64,000 nucleotides of DNA from Nageia nagi (lineage: Eukaryota > Pinophyta), in assembly GCA_050084985.1 (NCBI GenBank), contig JBITNC010000002.1:14818001-14882000 (forward strand). Reading direction: 5' to 3'. The notes under the pieces were generated by a model. That model ran no database searches. It had not been told where the DNA came from and saw nothing but the letters and a program-made list of their open reading frames with translations. A program made the position numbers and the translations under genes. Positions 23,991 through 35,099 of the stretch are shown here, in pieces (positions within the stretch are counted from its first letter, which is position 1; each line of letters opens with the position of its first letter).

Positions 23991-25090
23991 ATTGCCTCAG
24001 ACTATATTCTAGAGAAGTAATTCATTTTCATCAACAAAAGAGCTCTCATCAAGGTGCCTCCCACCCACCATAATCTTGACTTATCACAAACTACTTTACC
24101 AACTCTAATGGGTCAATGCAAGAAGTTGGGTCCACTTTATGGCCAAAAAGTGGAAGTATTTCCCTAATTTTTAGGTTTGATCACATTCATGTCAAAATTT
24201 AAAGCACTTATACATGGAATCTTGATGTAGATCATTAGGGTAAAAATGTAGTTCTTTGAGTCTAGTTTTCAAATATATAATTTATTCCAATACGCAGATG
24301 ATAAAAATTGATTTTTGATGGCCATGAATAACAATCAATATTTAAAAAATACTATTACAAGACCATACCATGCACATTTCTGGTATACATAATTTGATCT
24401 AAACTAAAGTTTTTTTTAAATCCTTTTGAGCAAAGATACCTAATACACTAAAGCTTATCTTGGATATTTTTTCATAATTATTTCATGAATATTATTTTTT
24501 ATGGGTCCTAATTGTGATTTTGAAAAATGCTCATGTTTTTCATGCCTAATTTGACTAAATTTATCATTTTTTAAATTATTTTTTTAATTTTATAGAGTAT
24601 TGTCTAAAGACTATCCCATATTTTCTTTTCTTAAAATTCATAAAAAATAAAAATTTATTTTCAAAATTTCCTATGTCATAAAACTTCCTCTTTATGTGGA
24701 CTCATCTTCTTGCACCCACCCTAATAGACCAAGGGAGGATATAGATGTTGGTAAAAAATGACAAGCACTAGATCATCTACACATCAATAAGGTAACTAGA
24801 TCATGTACTAGATGATCTTTGGGACTCTAGATTAGTGACAAGAAGAGAGATCAATAATTTTTTGAATAGTTACTCATAAAAATCCAATATTAGGAGAGAT
24901 TAATATTGAATTATTCCTTATATTTACACTACATGTTTTATACTCTTTATATTTTTTTTGTTTTCTCTTTGGTTGGGTACTTTGGGCCCTTCTACTTGTA
25001 GTGTTCATTATTCTATTTTCTCAATCCTTTGGGTCACTTTTGGCCTACTATGGATATTTATAATATTTCATTTCATTTCTAATTGCATGT
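23991..25090. other. AT-rich intergenic DNA
   Basis: Possibly includes the LINE 3' tail at its left end. No gene or repeat structure recognised. Confidence 0.4.
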
Positions 25091-25965
25091 AGAATAAATG
25101 TATGAAAAATATAGAAGACCAAATGAGATCCAATAATTATTTGACAAGATGTATGATACAAACACAATTTCATATAATGCAATTAGTGGAGGACATGCAA
25201 TTCATTATTATAATAAGGATGTCATTAAACTCTTTTATCTGATGAAGGACTTAGGAAACAACCCTAGAAACATATACTTTATTTTCATTCTATTTGCATG
25301 CAATCATGGTATTGAGCTGCTAGTAAATTTATGTCCCCATATACAAACTATGAGAATATTATATTGCATTGTCATAAAAACTTAAAACTAGATTCTCATA
25401 GCCTTGAGACTCTCCATCTTGAAGGCCTAAAGATCAATCCATCATTTTATGTTTGAGAAAACTATCCACAATTGATCAACTTTGTAATTAATAATTAGTC
25501 ATCTATGAGGGAGCTAGATGTTAATTATCCTCTATTAGTACTTTTGGCTATCACAAAATCTAAAATCTTTGAGATAATTATGATTATTATATAACCATTG
25601 AAAAAACTTATCCTTTAGGCAACCCATGATGCTAACAATGATAAAAGTGAAAATTCAATTCTACAATGATTTTTTAAAAAAGGACCTAGAGAATTTTAAG
25701 CAAATGCAATTGTCAAATGTAAAGCCAAACTTTGTAACCTTTGTTAGCATTCTTCCAGGGTGTTTTATAATGGGAGTTATAAATGAAGGTATACACATCC
25801 ATTAAAGAGTAGTTGAGAATGGTTTTTCATCAAATATTTTTGTTGTGAATTTCCTAATAGATATGTATGTAAAATATGGAACAATAAATAAGGCCTGAGA
25901 ATTATTTAACAAGATGTATGATGTAGACATAGTTTCATTGAATGCAATGATTAGAATTCTTTAGT
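25090..25965 (+). pseudogene. PPR-protein remnants
   Basis: Several PPR units can be read with frame changes: DTNTISYNAISGGHAIHYYN with KLFYLMKDLG (25155-25255), KPNFVTFVSILPG and GINEGIHIH (about 25720-25800), and NIFVVNFLIDMYVKYGTINKA with ELFNKMYDVDIVSLNAMI (about 25835-25955). This matches the P-L-S-type arrays of organelle RNA-processing factors, but stops make it non-functional. The CACTA element at 26216 lies just downstream, and similar remnants resume at 27320. Confidence 0.65.
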
Positions 25966-26215
25966 GATAGATGTGAGAATTTTGGTCTATAAGGGTTTCA
26001 AAGATCAATTTATTTTTATATTATTCATGTAATTTGGTTTGTTCTCCAGACACATAACATAAATAAGTTTGTTGTAAAAATATTCATAATATTTATAAAT
26101 AAAAAATAATTAAAATATTTTTAGTAACGATTATATATTTGTAATAACCTTATTTAACATGAACATTTCTCTATTAAAGGACCAACATCTTTTTTATGGG
26201 ACACAACATAATTTA

Positions 26216-27286
26216 CACTACTACATTTTAGCGATTTTGCATCATACAATGCGTCAATCTATAGTCTTATTTAAAAAAAAATGTAGAAATCTTGATGCTA
26301 AGGGTACTTTCAAATAAAGTGTCAATTAATGCATCATTCAAAGCATCATATATTGAGTTATGAGCATCAAATAATTGATGCTATACATGACTCTTTATAT
26401 GTCATGTATGAGTCAAACAATACGTCAACATGATAGGGATGATGGTTTGCATCTTGCAAATAATTTGTCTGTCTTCTCTATGCTTCCATATTTTGCATAT
26501 ATGTCTAATAGGGTACTCACAACCATAACATTCAATAAAAAATTTATTTTAAAGAGTCTTTGATGTATGTCTAAACCCTTTTACAAATCTCTCATTTTGG
26601 TGCATGCTTTGAGGATGCTGGGAAGGTTGAATTCATTTGGTTAGACTACTAGTGGTGTTTATTACATTTGGTAAAATAGTTTCAATGTTTGTTGAGGAAA
26701 ATCGTATCTTTGGTAACCCAAAATTATCATGTTCCATGAGCATACGGTCAAAAACTTCATGGGCATCCACCAAACTTTGAGGTCTTCCTCCACCAAACTT
26801 TGTGGGTGGTTGAAGCATGTAATGCATATTTTTCTTACCATAAAATGCATATACACACTACTATCTATATTCTCCAACTTGTCTTCAACTCCTGCAAACC
26901 TGTATCACTAAAAATATAACCTTGTATCTCTAAAAATACCCTTATAAAGAGCAAACTCCCTTAATTACTCATCAATTTCATCATACCTTCCATTAAAACT
27001 CCACTATTGATAAAGGGAATGCATCAACGATTGATAGCAGATCATGCCATGATTTGTGTGCATGATCTGTACCTTTGTTTTTGTTCTATGTATCACTTGA
27101 TGCATTTCTTGGTGCACTAAAATACGTCAAGTAATGCATCATTCAATGCATCAAGTAATGAGTCAAAAAAATGGTTTTATCTAGATTAACGTAGACATGC
27201 AAAATAATGATACATATTATGTCATGATGTCAAAATACAATTTTATGATGCATCATATGATACAAAATTGCTAAAATGTAGTAGTG
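26216..27286. mobile_element. Non-autonomous CACTA (En/Spm-type) transposon with captured PPR fragment
   Basis: The ends are CACTACTACATTTTAGCGAT on the left and, on the right, the reverse complement of CACTACTACATTTTAGCAAT. About 30 bases of terminal inverted repeat match with two mismatches. A perfect 3-bp target duplication TTA flanks it (26213-26215 and 27287-27289), as expected for CACTA elements. Subterminal regions are full of short words such as ATGCATCA and ACGTCAA in both orientations, like the transposase-binding repeats of this superfamily. No transposase is encoded in the 1,071 bp. The interior carries a PPR gene fragment on the minus strand. Confidence 0.88.
26640..26885 (-). 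pseudogene. PPR gene fragment inside the CACTA element
   Basis: On the minus strand one frame reads SLVDAHEVFDRM (about 26790-26755), and after a frame change the next reads CSWNMIILGYQRYDFPQQTL with KLFYQM (about 26740-26665). Together these form a recognisable PPR unit boundary. The fragment is antisense to the PPR remnants outside the element, so it was probably captured elsewhere and carried in. Confidence 0.7.
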
Positions 27287-27319
27287 TTAGTTCCTTATAA
27301 AAAAATTATTCCTCATCAA

Positions 27320-27660
27320 TATAAAGTTTCATGGACTCCAGTGGTTGCAAGATATGCACAAAATTAATTTTTATCAATTAAATAGTAGTTGAAAATGGGT
27401 TTTCATGAAATATTATTGTTGTGAGTGCCCCAATAAACATGTATGCAAAATTTCAAAGAATACAGAAGGCCCATAAATTACTTAACATGGGATCTCTAGA
27501 CAAAGGTATGGACATCCATCGAAGAATAGTTGAAAATGGGTTTTCATATAGTGTTTTTGTTGTGTTTACCTTGGTATACATTTATGCCAAATATCATAGA
27601 AAATATTTGATAAGATGCATGGTGCAAATGTAAATTCATTGACTATAAATCATGCAAATA
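27320..27660 (+). pseudogene. PPR-protein remnants
   Basis: PPR-like pieces include VSAPINMYAKFQRIQKAHKL (27418-27480), GSLDKGMDIHRRIVENGFSY (27490-27550) and VFTLVYIYAKYHRK. Frames are broken. They may continue the remnants at 25090-25965, interrupted by the CACTA insertion. Confidence 0.6.
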
Positions 27661-27705
27661 TAATAAAAAAAGGGTTTTCCTTACTTCTTTTTATAGCTCG
27701 AGAAG

Positions 27706-27872
27706 ATTTTTTACAAGAAATACTATTGTAGGCTATCCAAAGCTCCGTTGGCTAGGGTTTTAGGGTCGACTGAATGAAATGAGAGAATGAGCTTAGGTTT
27801 TCAAATTTTGCATGGTTTCAAATGAGCCTGCCTACCTGCATTAATGGCATGCCCTCAATTTTATGCAGGTTG
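27706..27872 (+). repeat. Dispersed repeat copy 2 (partner at 18214-18372)
   Basis: Same segment as at 18214, starting at ATACTATTG after the PPR remnant and running past GAAATGAGAGAATGAGCT (27776-27793) to the AATGGC region. The copies have diverged moderately. Confidence 0.65.
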
Positions 27873-27899
27873 GTGGCCTCAAAAAGTGAGGTCCATTTT

Positions 27900-28270
27900 T
27901 TTTTATAATATTAGTTTACAAATTCTTGAAACTAATACGTATTTTTAGCATCGTGAATATGCGACAATATTTTTTTTTTTTTAATTTAGGTTTACATATT
28001 TGCAAAACTAATATGGAAGATTAGTTTTGCGAATATTAGAGATTCACAAAGCTAAAACTACATATTAGTTTTATGAATATGTAGACAAGTTTTTTCATGT
28101 TGGCATATTTGTGAAACTAATATGACATGTTAATTTCACGAATATGAAATTATTTTAGCTAATATGCAAACATTAAAGAACTCGGTTGCTTATTTATGAA
28201 ACTAATATGTAGTTTTAGTCTCACAAATATGTAGTCAAATTTTTTGTAAGATATTATGTCTAACGGAATA
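27900..28270. repeat. Degenerate tandem repeat of semi-palindromic units
   Basis: About five units of 70-90 bp share the words TTTGCAAAACTAATATG, GTTTTAGTTT and CACGAATATGTAG. Within a unit, GAAACTAATATG and its near reverse complement face each other, so single units could form stems. No coding capacity. Confidence 0.6.
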
Positions 28271-28439
28271 GTTTCATGAATATGCTTGAATGCTTGTGAA
28301 AAAATGAACAAAATCTATGAAATTCATCAATCAATGTATCCATATATCAAATGCCCAAAACGAAAAGTCTCTTAATTAGACAACTCCATTAAGATTGAAA
28401 TGACATATCATTTTAAATGATATTTATTTGCAATTAAAT

Positions 28440-28965
28440 GTACATTGTATTTCAATTAATTCAACTTTCACTCAATATCGGTATGATTAGATTTTCCAAT
28501 GACTTTGAACCACATTAAAATATGTGGCATCTTTATATTAAGAACGAGTCTTTCGCTTGGACTTTAAGCCCTTCTTTGTCGGGCATTATTTTGACAATGG
28601 ATACAATTGGCTGTGTTGAGCATCTCTGGAATGAGAACGAGTCTTTCGCCTGCACTTTAAGTCTTTAAGCCCTTCTCTGCCGGGCATTATTTTGACCATA
28701 GATACACTTGAATGTGTTGGCTTTCTTTGAGAGGCATGAAATTTGCGATCCTGCAGCATACCCATTCAATGAAGGAGACTAAATACCTTAGAAAAACTCC
28801 TCCTCCTAGAGTAAGGCACTTTGAAGCAAAGAATATGGAGAAGTTTCTCGAATTCTTCTTAGAGAGTGATTATCTACAATGTTACGCAATCAATGATGCA
28901 CTAAGAAACATTGCATTATCTCGCCTATAATCAGAGGCCTCCTCATTTTCCCATGTTATGTAAAA
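28440..28965 (+). repeat. Duplicated receptor-kinase upstream region, with a local 93-bp tandem duplication
   Basis: Aligns with 61-438 in front of the intact kinase, with extra sequence in the middle. The extra part contains two copies, 93 bp apart (starting at 28541 and 28634), of AGAACGAGTCTTTCGC followed by the CGGGCATTATTTTGAC segment. The small ORF of the leader is retained as a longer version (28712-28930). Confidence 0.75.
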
Positions 28966-29801
28966 ATGTATAGTCAAGATCGGGTAGCGTTCTCATACGT
29001 TTGCTTCCCTACTTTGATTCTGACTTTGCTATTGGTTCCCCCAAATTCTAAAGTAGACGGTGTTGCTAACACCATCATCGTCGTAGCACCTCTCACATCC
29101 TCAGAAACCAGGGTTTCCAATAATGGCATCTTCAAGCTGGGTTTCTTCGATTTGCAAGATGCCGACAAATGGTATGTAGATATTTGGTATACTCAATTCC
29201 CATTCCAGACAATCGTATGGATTGCAAATAGAGACAAACCCTTGCAAAATGGCTGAACGGTCTTCAGTCTCTCAGAGAATGGTGGACTTGTCCTCTCTCA
29301 AGGGGGTCTGGTCCACAAATGGGACGATAAATTCTTCTTCTGCAGTAATAATAGATACAAGTAATCTGTTTATGAGATCAATAAAGGAAACATTATGAGT
29401 GTGGTTGACAAGAGGATTGAGAATGTTGTGGAGGGGAAGGAGGTCAGGAGAGGTGCCATGGTGGCAGATGGGACATTCAGGACGACGAAGACACGAGGCC
29501 GTCGATGAGTGAGATAGTGCAGATATTGGAACACTGTAGATGCGCTGAGGAAAAAAGTCTTATGTGTTATAATAAGATAAAAGTAAATCCTAAAGTGTAA
29601 ACTTCAAAAAACACCATCTAAGGATGTACAATAATTAGTGTTTTTTTTGTCTTATTGCAATTCACAAGAGAATTACATTATAGATGTGTTTGCATCACCC
29701 ATTCCTAAGTCCATTTCGAACATGAAAAAATTATCTAGCTTTCTATTCTCTTAGGATAAAAGCCAAAGGGAAAATCTTACTAATACCACTTCAACGTGAA
29801 C
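28966..29801 (+). pseudogene. Truncated copy of the G-type lectin receptor kinase
   Basis: Codons 1-97 remain open (ATG 28966 to TGA 29254-29256) and are close to the intact gene: the signal peptide and the start of the lectin domain including WIANRDKPL. The sequence then continues with a small deletion in the lectin region. At about 29369 it jumps to the kinase C-terminus (VVDKRIEN), losing about 1.7 kb that would encode the rest of the lectin region, the S-locus, EGF, PAN and transmembrane domains and most of the kinase. The homology ends with a match to the last codons (about 29695-29800), itself split by a 138-bp insertion. It cannot make a receptor; a short secreted lectin-like peptide is conceivable but unsupported. 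Confidence 0.88.
29543..29680. mobile_element. 138-bp insertion in the kinase pseudogene
   Basis: Compared with the intact gene, a 138-bp block sits between two copies of TAGATG (29537-29542 and 29681-29686), where the intact gene has one (TGTAGATGTG near 2722). The block contains AAAAAACAC and GTGTTTTTT arms. It looks like a small transposed unit with a 6-bp target duplication. The family is unknown. Confidence 0.55.
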
Positions 29802-30104
29802 CAAACACACTTTCATGAATCTTAAGGTTTATGAATTCTTAGGCACCAAGTAAAGCAAACAAGTCCACACTTAGCATTAGGCTTTGTCAACATTTTTTTT
29901 TTTTCTAAACTTTTGCTTGATCTAAATGCTTAGCATGTTGAAGGTGGTCACTTATACATGTGTAGGGTGGGTTCCATTGTAGGTGTCATATGATAGTAAT
30001 TGTTCATGGATTCAAAGCATTGATACTTCTATTTTATTAAACTTGCATGGCTACATGTACATTATACATTAACAAATATAACATTTTTTAAATTAATGTT
30101 TACA
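29802..30104. other. Intergenic DNA
   Basis: No gene or repeat recognised. Confidence 0.5.
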
Positions 30105-30500
30105 TATTTCATTTATTCAAATAGTTTAATGGCTTCCTTATTACAACTATTTTTTGTATACCATGTAATCATTACAATCCATGAAATTATTTGTTCATAA
30201 TGCATCTTATTAAACAAAATCCTTATGATCTTACTGCTTTGACATTTTCCATGTATGCCTATAGGGATGTTATCACAATTGTATTGTCTAATTTATAGCC
30301 CATATACTCCATTTATTCAAATAATTTGATGGTTTCCTTGCTACAACCATTCCTTATATACCTTGCAATCATTACATTCTATGAAAATAGTTATTTATAA
30401 TGCATCTTGTCAAAAAAAATCATTTCTATGTGAGTGCTCCCACATTTTAAATACATGTTTATTCGAGTTGTTATCACAATTGCATGCAAAATAAACCCAC
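30105..30500 (+). repeat. Two-unit tandem repeat, about 200-bp period
   Basis: CATTTATTCAAATARTTTRATGG, the ACAACYATT region and ATAATGCATCTT recur at about 30109-30236 and 30311-30417. The following TGTTATCACAATTG recurs at about 30267 and 30459. Fainter similarity continues to about 30830. No coding capacity. Confidence 0.6.
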
Positions 30501-31739
30501 ATATAATTATTTTTGTATGAATTTTCATGCTTCATTTTAAACTTATAAAAGTTTTTTATACAACCAAAATACTTGCAATGGTTATTGCATTTTGTGAGAA
30601 ACCTATTAATTGCATTTTCTAAAAGCACTTGAGATCCTCTAAACCATACTTGTTCTATGCATATCTTATGATAATTGCATTATGTGGAATTATGTATCTC
30701 TATTACATTTTCCTAAAAATATTTTCATCCTTTGTAAGAAACCTAGCCTCATAATATCCTCTAATTATTATAGTGTATGAGATAATTTATTTCTCTTCTA
30801 CATTTTGTTAAACAGTACATGGGCTTTTTGTATGTTCCTAAACTTAGCTTACATGCCTATCAAAGGATTCATCATAATAACATAAGAATGAAAAATATTT
30901 TTTATTATTTTTTTATGCATATCAACACCTTCTTATGATGATGTTGAGTTAGGTAGAATTCTAGAAAAGATGAATTCATTGGGTAGAACACCACTTCCAT
31001 TTCATTGTGTTAAGATATATTCTAGATGCAAGAAGTCTATTGTGTATCATTATGTTTGAAATGAACTAAAGTATAATGTGAAATTTTATCTTTTGTATCC
31101 CTTTTGAGCAAATATTGTATCCTCAAGATTTAATGTGTATTACTGATATTATGATAGGTTTATGATACATTATCTTAACTAATCCCTTGACATGAAATTC
31201 AACCCTAAATATAAAAATATCTTAATCATAGAGAAATCCTAAATATAAAATCCAGCATGGATTTTCTAGCTCTAAGATTTAAGTAATCATATACATGGTG
31301 CATTAGGAGAGATGCTAAATAAAATAGCAAATTAAAGAATATACAATCACTCAATATTGAAATAAAAAGGCTTAAGCTTGTAATTTTAACATGTTTTAAG
31401 TGAAAGTGTATATCAATAGCTTGAGTAATTTAGCATTAATAAGAATGTATATTAAATAAGATGTCCAATAATGTACTAAGTCATCACATACTTCAAGCAA
31501 TTAATATCATAGAAAGAGATGTTCAATAAGATGTACACTTGAATCAAGTGGTATAAATAAAGTGGAGATCATTTACAATCTAAACCAACAACTCACATGA
31601 GTAAATTCTACTAGGTTTGTATGATGAAAACTTGGTAGAATTTTCTCTTGTGGTCTAATCATATCAGTACATCATGTTTTTGAATAAGTAGAATATCAAT
31701 TAGTATAAATACTTGCAACATCCATAATATACTTTCATA
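30501..31739. other. AT-rich intergenic DNA
   Basis: Weak echoes of the preceding tandem repeat at the left; otherwise no recognised feature. Confidence 0.45.
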
Positions 31740-32460
31740 ACATATTTTTGGTGTATCTAAATATGTATATTAGTATATCCACATAGATCAAATAATATTT
31801 AGATAACATTCATGGTAATACCACTAAAATATATTCATGTCATACTTATGTAATATAATCTAGTGTAATATAATAATATTACTATAATATTCACATCATT
31901 CCTATATAACATAAGATAATATCCTTACGATATGGATGATATATTTACATAGTGTGTTTTAGTTTATATCATAATATTGCAATGTTCATGTCATACTTGC
32001 ATAGCCTAAGTTACATAGCATGTATGAAAATACCCAACAATACTCATGTCTAGTCTAAGCATGTAACAATTTCAAGACTGCAAAACATGTTTACATGACA
32101 ATATCATTGCAATGTTCATATCATTAGTTCATAGTCTAAGTTTGAAATAGCATAATATGTATGCCAACACCAAATTATTTTGAGATCATATTTGAATATT
32201 TAACAATATCAATATAATATATTTATATCATATTAATATAGCATGATTTTGATGTAACATAAAATGAATATTGATATTAATTAATATTCATGTCATATTT
32301 TCATAATTGAAATTTTCATTATGGTATATTCATATAATCTTAAGGTAGCATGGTTTTAGTGAGACTTGACATTATCAGTATAATTATATTCATGACATCT
32401 TAACATAACATGATGCTAATGTAATATAATGTTATCATTATAATTATATTCCTCACTAGA
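31740..32460. repeat. Degenerate minisatellite, about 60-bp period
   Basis: TATTCATGTCATACTT-like words followed by TACATAACATGATTTTGATG and TAACATAATATTATC recur through the interval. The best-preserved units start at 32329, 32389 and 32449, exactly 60 bp apart. Earlier units are more decayed, with spacings from about 42 to 65 bp. Confidence 0.65.
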
Positions 32461-32681
32461 CCAAAAGGGACCTTTGGGGATAGCATATACTCACCTATAA
32501 AGTGATTTATGAGCGATTAGTTGATTATCCCCTATGAGCATGTCGCTAAATATCAACTACCTATGGTGGTGGTCAATAATCGCCCATGCATGATCGCATA
32601 AATTGCCACCTAAGGACATATGGAGGTGGTTATTATGATAAAATTGTTGCAAATTTCTAATAGATCGAGATTAACGTGATC

Positions 32682-33245
32682 CTTGTGCATGAAAAAGAGT
32701 TATCCAAAAAAAGAGAAGGGCACATATTTATCTTCTTAAATTTTGGGGTATTGATAGATAAACTTGAAAATATCAATACACATAATACACAAAAAATTTG
32801 AATTCAAATAATAAATAATGGATCCATATTATAATTATTTAATACAACTAAGTAATGATTTATAAGGCTTTGAAGGTAGTGTTGTAGTTTAATAGAAATA
32901 TTTATAGTATGATAGATTATTTATTTTTGTAGATTGATCCAAAGATGTGAGGGGGGTTAGAGAGGAGTGGGAACATAAAAATATAAGGTGATGAAGGGAG
33001 ATACCAAGTTCAAAACTCTCCTCCCTCACATCATGTGGATATGCTAAAATCTAACTGATGGGTCACCATGCTGGTGTGGATGGGGCTAGGTGCCACTCCT
33101 GGGTGATTTTTAAGGAAGAGACCCCCTAAACACAAAATCTAATTCCTAGAAATTAGCCCCATAAGTGTGGTTTCAACAAAAAAATATTTGCATTATGATA
33201 GGTTATTTATTTTTTATTTTCGATAGAAAGAGTTTTTATTTTTTT
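32682..33245. repeat. Dispersed repeat copy A (partner at 45377-45660), with internal insertion
   Basis: Aligns with 45377-45660 from GCATGAAAA through TTTTGGGGTATTGA, ATTTGAATTCAAATAAT and TATAAGGCTTTGAAGGTAGT. The alignment is interrupted by about 254 bp (32930-33183), and the flanking 30 bases (ATATTT...GATAGRTTATTTATTTTT) appear on both sides. Family unknown. Confidence 0.65.
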
Positions 33246-34500
33246 ATTTATAGTTTTTTCATATGTATGTTCTTGATTCTATCCTTTTTAGAATATTTAT
33301 GTGAATAATACTCTCTTTGCTTTATATTTAGTTTTCATGTTATATGTAACTATCATATGCTAGTTATCATTATTGTACATGATAAATGGGTAAATCTTTT
33401 CTAAATAATTTTGATGGTATCATTATTATTCTAAATAATGCTATTAAGGTATTATTGGAAATATAAAAAGTAATTGAAACCAAATGAAACTTGCTTTTCT
33501 CTCCTTTTTTTTGGTAAAATAAACACACAAATCTAAACTAAAATAAGAAGCACACACACAAAAAGATGAAAATTAAAGTAAAGTATAAGATGTACAAGTT
33601 TTGAGATTATTTGAAATTAGTTTATATTTTCTTTTAGAAGTCATTCATATGTTCTATGTATGCAAAAAGTTGTACAAATGATTTATAGAGATCATATTAT
33701 ATTAAATTCTAGTTGTGTTTCTATTTTCCAATTTTTTTTCCGATTTTTGTGACTACTCTAATAAATTTCTATTTTTGTGAAAAACTTCATTTACGTATTT
33801 TTGTTTATTAGCAAGTTATTTGAATGAATTATAAATAGTTAGATTTTTCTAAACTTGAAAATTATAGAGCCATTAGTATAGTTTGATATACTTTTGTTTG
33901 TGATTTTTTTTGGAAAATTAATTTCTATTTTTGAGTTTTTTATTGAAAGATGTATTAAAAATAAGAAAGAAAATATGATTATTTTTTTGGTGGTTTGTGA
34001 GATCGTTATTTTCTAATTCCTAAGATAAGGGTTAGACAAAATCAGATACTTAGAAGGATATCTATAGTGGTGGGGGATTTTAGGGTGACTCATGTTCTCC
34101 TGATAGTTAATGAGAAATGTATCACCCTCTCCCTCACCAAATATAATGAGCAATATAAGAACAGATGATTGAGCCCAATTTAAGAGCTAACTCAACTTGT
34201 TTTCTTGTAGTAGATTCCATAGAGTTTTTTTATCAATGGAGATGGTTGATATATTTGATAACAAGCTTGAGATATTGATGACATACATTATCCATCCTAG
34301 AATCACTAAAAATGATAAGTTAAGAGTTATGTAGCCTAAGGATGAAAGTGATCAAGGTAGCCATGGATTAGTTTAGTAAGATATTTTGATATTGGTTGAT
34401 TTTAAACTAATTTGGGTAGATTTTTTGTTACCTAAACTTATAAACTCTTACAATTTTACTTGATCATTTGATCATCTTTGAATAATGAGATATTTTTTAG
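33246..34500. other. AT-rich intergenic DNA
   Basis: No gene recognised. It may contain the distal part of the LTR that begins (minus strand) at 35020. Confidence 0.4.
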
Positions 34501-35020
34501 GCTATATAGCTCTTAAGATTAGGGTTAGGGTTTAAGATTAGGATATTTTAAGAGGATAATGGTAGAATAAAGTTAATTAAAAATTAACATTATCCTAGCA
34601 TGAGTTATTAATTAGCTTTTTAATTATTTAATTCAAAAAGTACTGATTTATCTTCTAGTGATTTTTATTTAATTATTTTTAATTCTTGATTAATCTTAAA
34701 ACATGAGATTTATCTTTTAATATGATAAGGATGTACATCTTAGCCTTTGATTAATATATTTGTCTTTTTTGTCTCGATAGCTTAGATATTTATGGTGGGA
34801 TAAGATATTTTCATTTATGATCTATTAATTGTTTGATTAATTTTTTGGTTTTTTTTTGTCATTTTTTTAATGTTTATAGATTATATATATTTAACTTATG
34901 GATTTACATGATATTTGATTAATTTAAAGGTTAATTAATTAATTATAGGGAGTGGTATTTAATTAAGATTGATTATTTAATTAATCTTAATTAAGGAGGT
35001 GTAGTTTTTGAGTGTCTACA
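34500..35020 (-). mobile_element. Probable 3' LTR start of a Ty3/gypsy remnant
   Basis: Read on the minus strand the segment starts TGTAGACACTCAAAAACTAC at 35020, a typical gypsy LTR start of the TGTAGACAC type. It lies just downstream of the integrase remnant (35100-35450), where a 3' LTR is expected. The other end is not recognisable, so the left limit is arbitrary. Confidence 0.4.
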
Positions 35021-35099
35021 AATATAATTATTATATATGATTTTTCTTATGGCAAAACATTATCTAATAAATGAGGGTTCTTTTTGTTGAATAATTCAG

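Noticed and set aside
27900-28270. CRISPR-like array of regularly spaced repeats
   Set aside because: Units are diverged, spacers are not unique or equal in length, and the DNA is plant nuclear.
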